DNA from: Yoonia vestfoldensis SKA53
Lineage (GTDB): Bacteria > Pseudomonadota > Alphaproteobacteria > Rhodobacterales > Rhodobacteraceae
Assembly (NCBI RefSeq): GCF_000152785.1
Contig: NZ_CH672414.1
Span: 707,343 to 771,342 of the forward strand
Reading direction: 5' to 3'
Length of the DNA stretch: 64,000 nt
Positions 63,924-64,000 of the stretch are shown piece after piece (within the stretch, counting starts at the first letter, position 1; each line of letters starts with the position of its first letter). Under the pieces are notes generated by a model. That model had not been told where the DNA came from, ran no database searches, and saw only the letters and a list, made by a program, of their open reading frames with translations. The position numbers were made by a program, and so were the translations under genes.

Positions 63924-64000
63924 ATGACACATAGCATTCGTGCGATTGCAGCAGCACTCGGGGCCGAGGCGCGGGGCGATCTGGATCTGATCGTGCTGCG
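63924..64000 (+). CDS. lpxD: Start of probable UDP-3-O-acylglucosamine N-acyltransferase (partial)
   Basis: The first 25 codons read MTHSIRAIAAALGAEARGDL and DLIVLR, then the window ends. LpxD N-terminal domains begin in this way (IAxxLGAExxGDxxLxVxG). If so, it belongs to the lipid A pathway in the cytoplasm. Only the very start is visible, so the call is tentative. AGGTGG precedes the ATG. Confidence 0.5.
   Translation, partial: MTHSIRAIAAALGAEARGDLDLIVL

Overview
The window looks like chromosome of a marine alphaproteobacterium of the Rhodobacterales (Roseobacter group). Grounds: a divergently regulated pob/pca operon with a PcaQ-type LysR regulator, a TRAP transporter, a BKACE enzyme inside the pca operon, a DUF5765-type membrane protein, the order mnhA(B)CDEFG, and a GC content near 58-60%. 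This placement is inference; no rRNA or tRNA gene was found.

Region 1 (0.2-31.6 kb) is a dense aromatic-catabolism locus. On the minus strand (0.9-7.3 kb) a tightly coupled operon encodes an SDR dehydrogenase, a self-sufficient P450-reductase-ferredoxin fusion, a sulfatase and a SulP anion transporter. Divergent from it are a LysR regulator, a TRAP transporter, an aldehyde dehydrogenase and pcaB. A minus-strand pob/pca operon follows (pobA, pcaD, C, H, G, a BKACE gene and a two-subunit CoA-transferase whose A subunit is frameshifted), with pcaQ divergent. pcaQ overlaps a MEDS-SARP/BTAD regulator, which precedes a nine-gene plus-strand operon (22.4-31.6 kb): P450, two halves of a PEP-synthase-like aryl phosphotransferase, two HD-domain proteins, aldehyde dehydrogenase, SDR, [2Fe-2S] ferredoxin and ferredoxin reductase. 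This set matches the 4-cresol (cre) pathway of Corynebacterium glutamicum: phosphorylate the phenol, oxidise the para-alkyl group with a P450, remove the phosphate and oxidise to 4-hydroxybenzoate. The neighbouring pobA and pca genes would then take 4-hydroxybenzoate to the TCA cycle. The 0.9-12.8 kb module could be a parallel route in which the phenol arrives already masked as a sulfate ester.

Region 2 (31.7-38.1 kb) is a small integrated element: tyrosine integrase, a small unknown protein, an AlpA-like regulator, and a primase/helicase whose 3' end carries iteron-like repeats. It is bordered on the right by what looks like a tRNA-Ser 3' end plus its terminator, and on the left by nuclease debris.

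Region 3 (38.5-49.5 kb) is accessory. It has an isoquinoline-oxidoreductase-type molybdoenzyme (iorAB-like), two AraC-family paralogues that each follow a 20-bp-period direct repeat, a small membrane-protein/SDR operon, a truncated serine recombinase, a DUF3775 protein and a CPA1 Na+/H+ antiporter.

Region 4 (49.9-64 kb) is mostly envelope and ion homeostasis: an esterase, two PRC-barrel proteins, a Crp/Fnr regulator with an Fnr-like box, tiny membrane peptides, the six-gene Mnh/Mrp cation/proton antiporter operon, a Tat-exported DUF882 protein and the start of a probable lpxD. Three genes (pcaI-like, DUF5765, NucS-like) carry single-base frameshifts, so some decay or base-calling error should be kept in mind.
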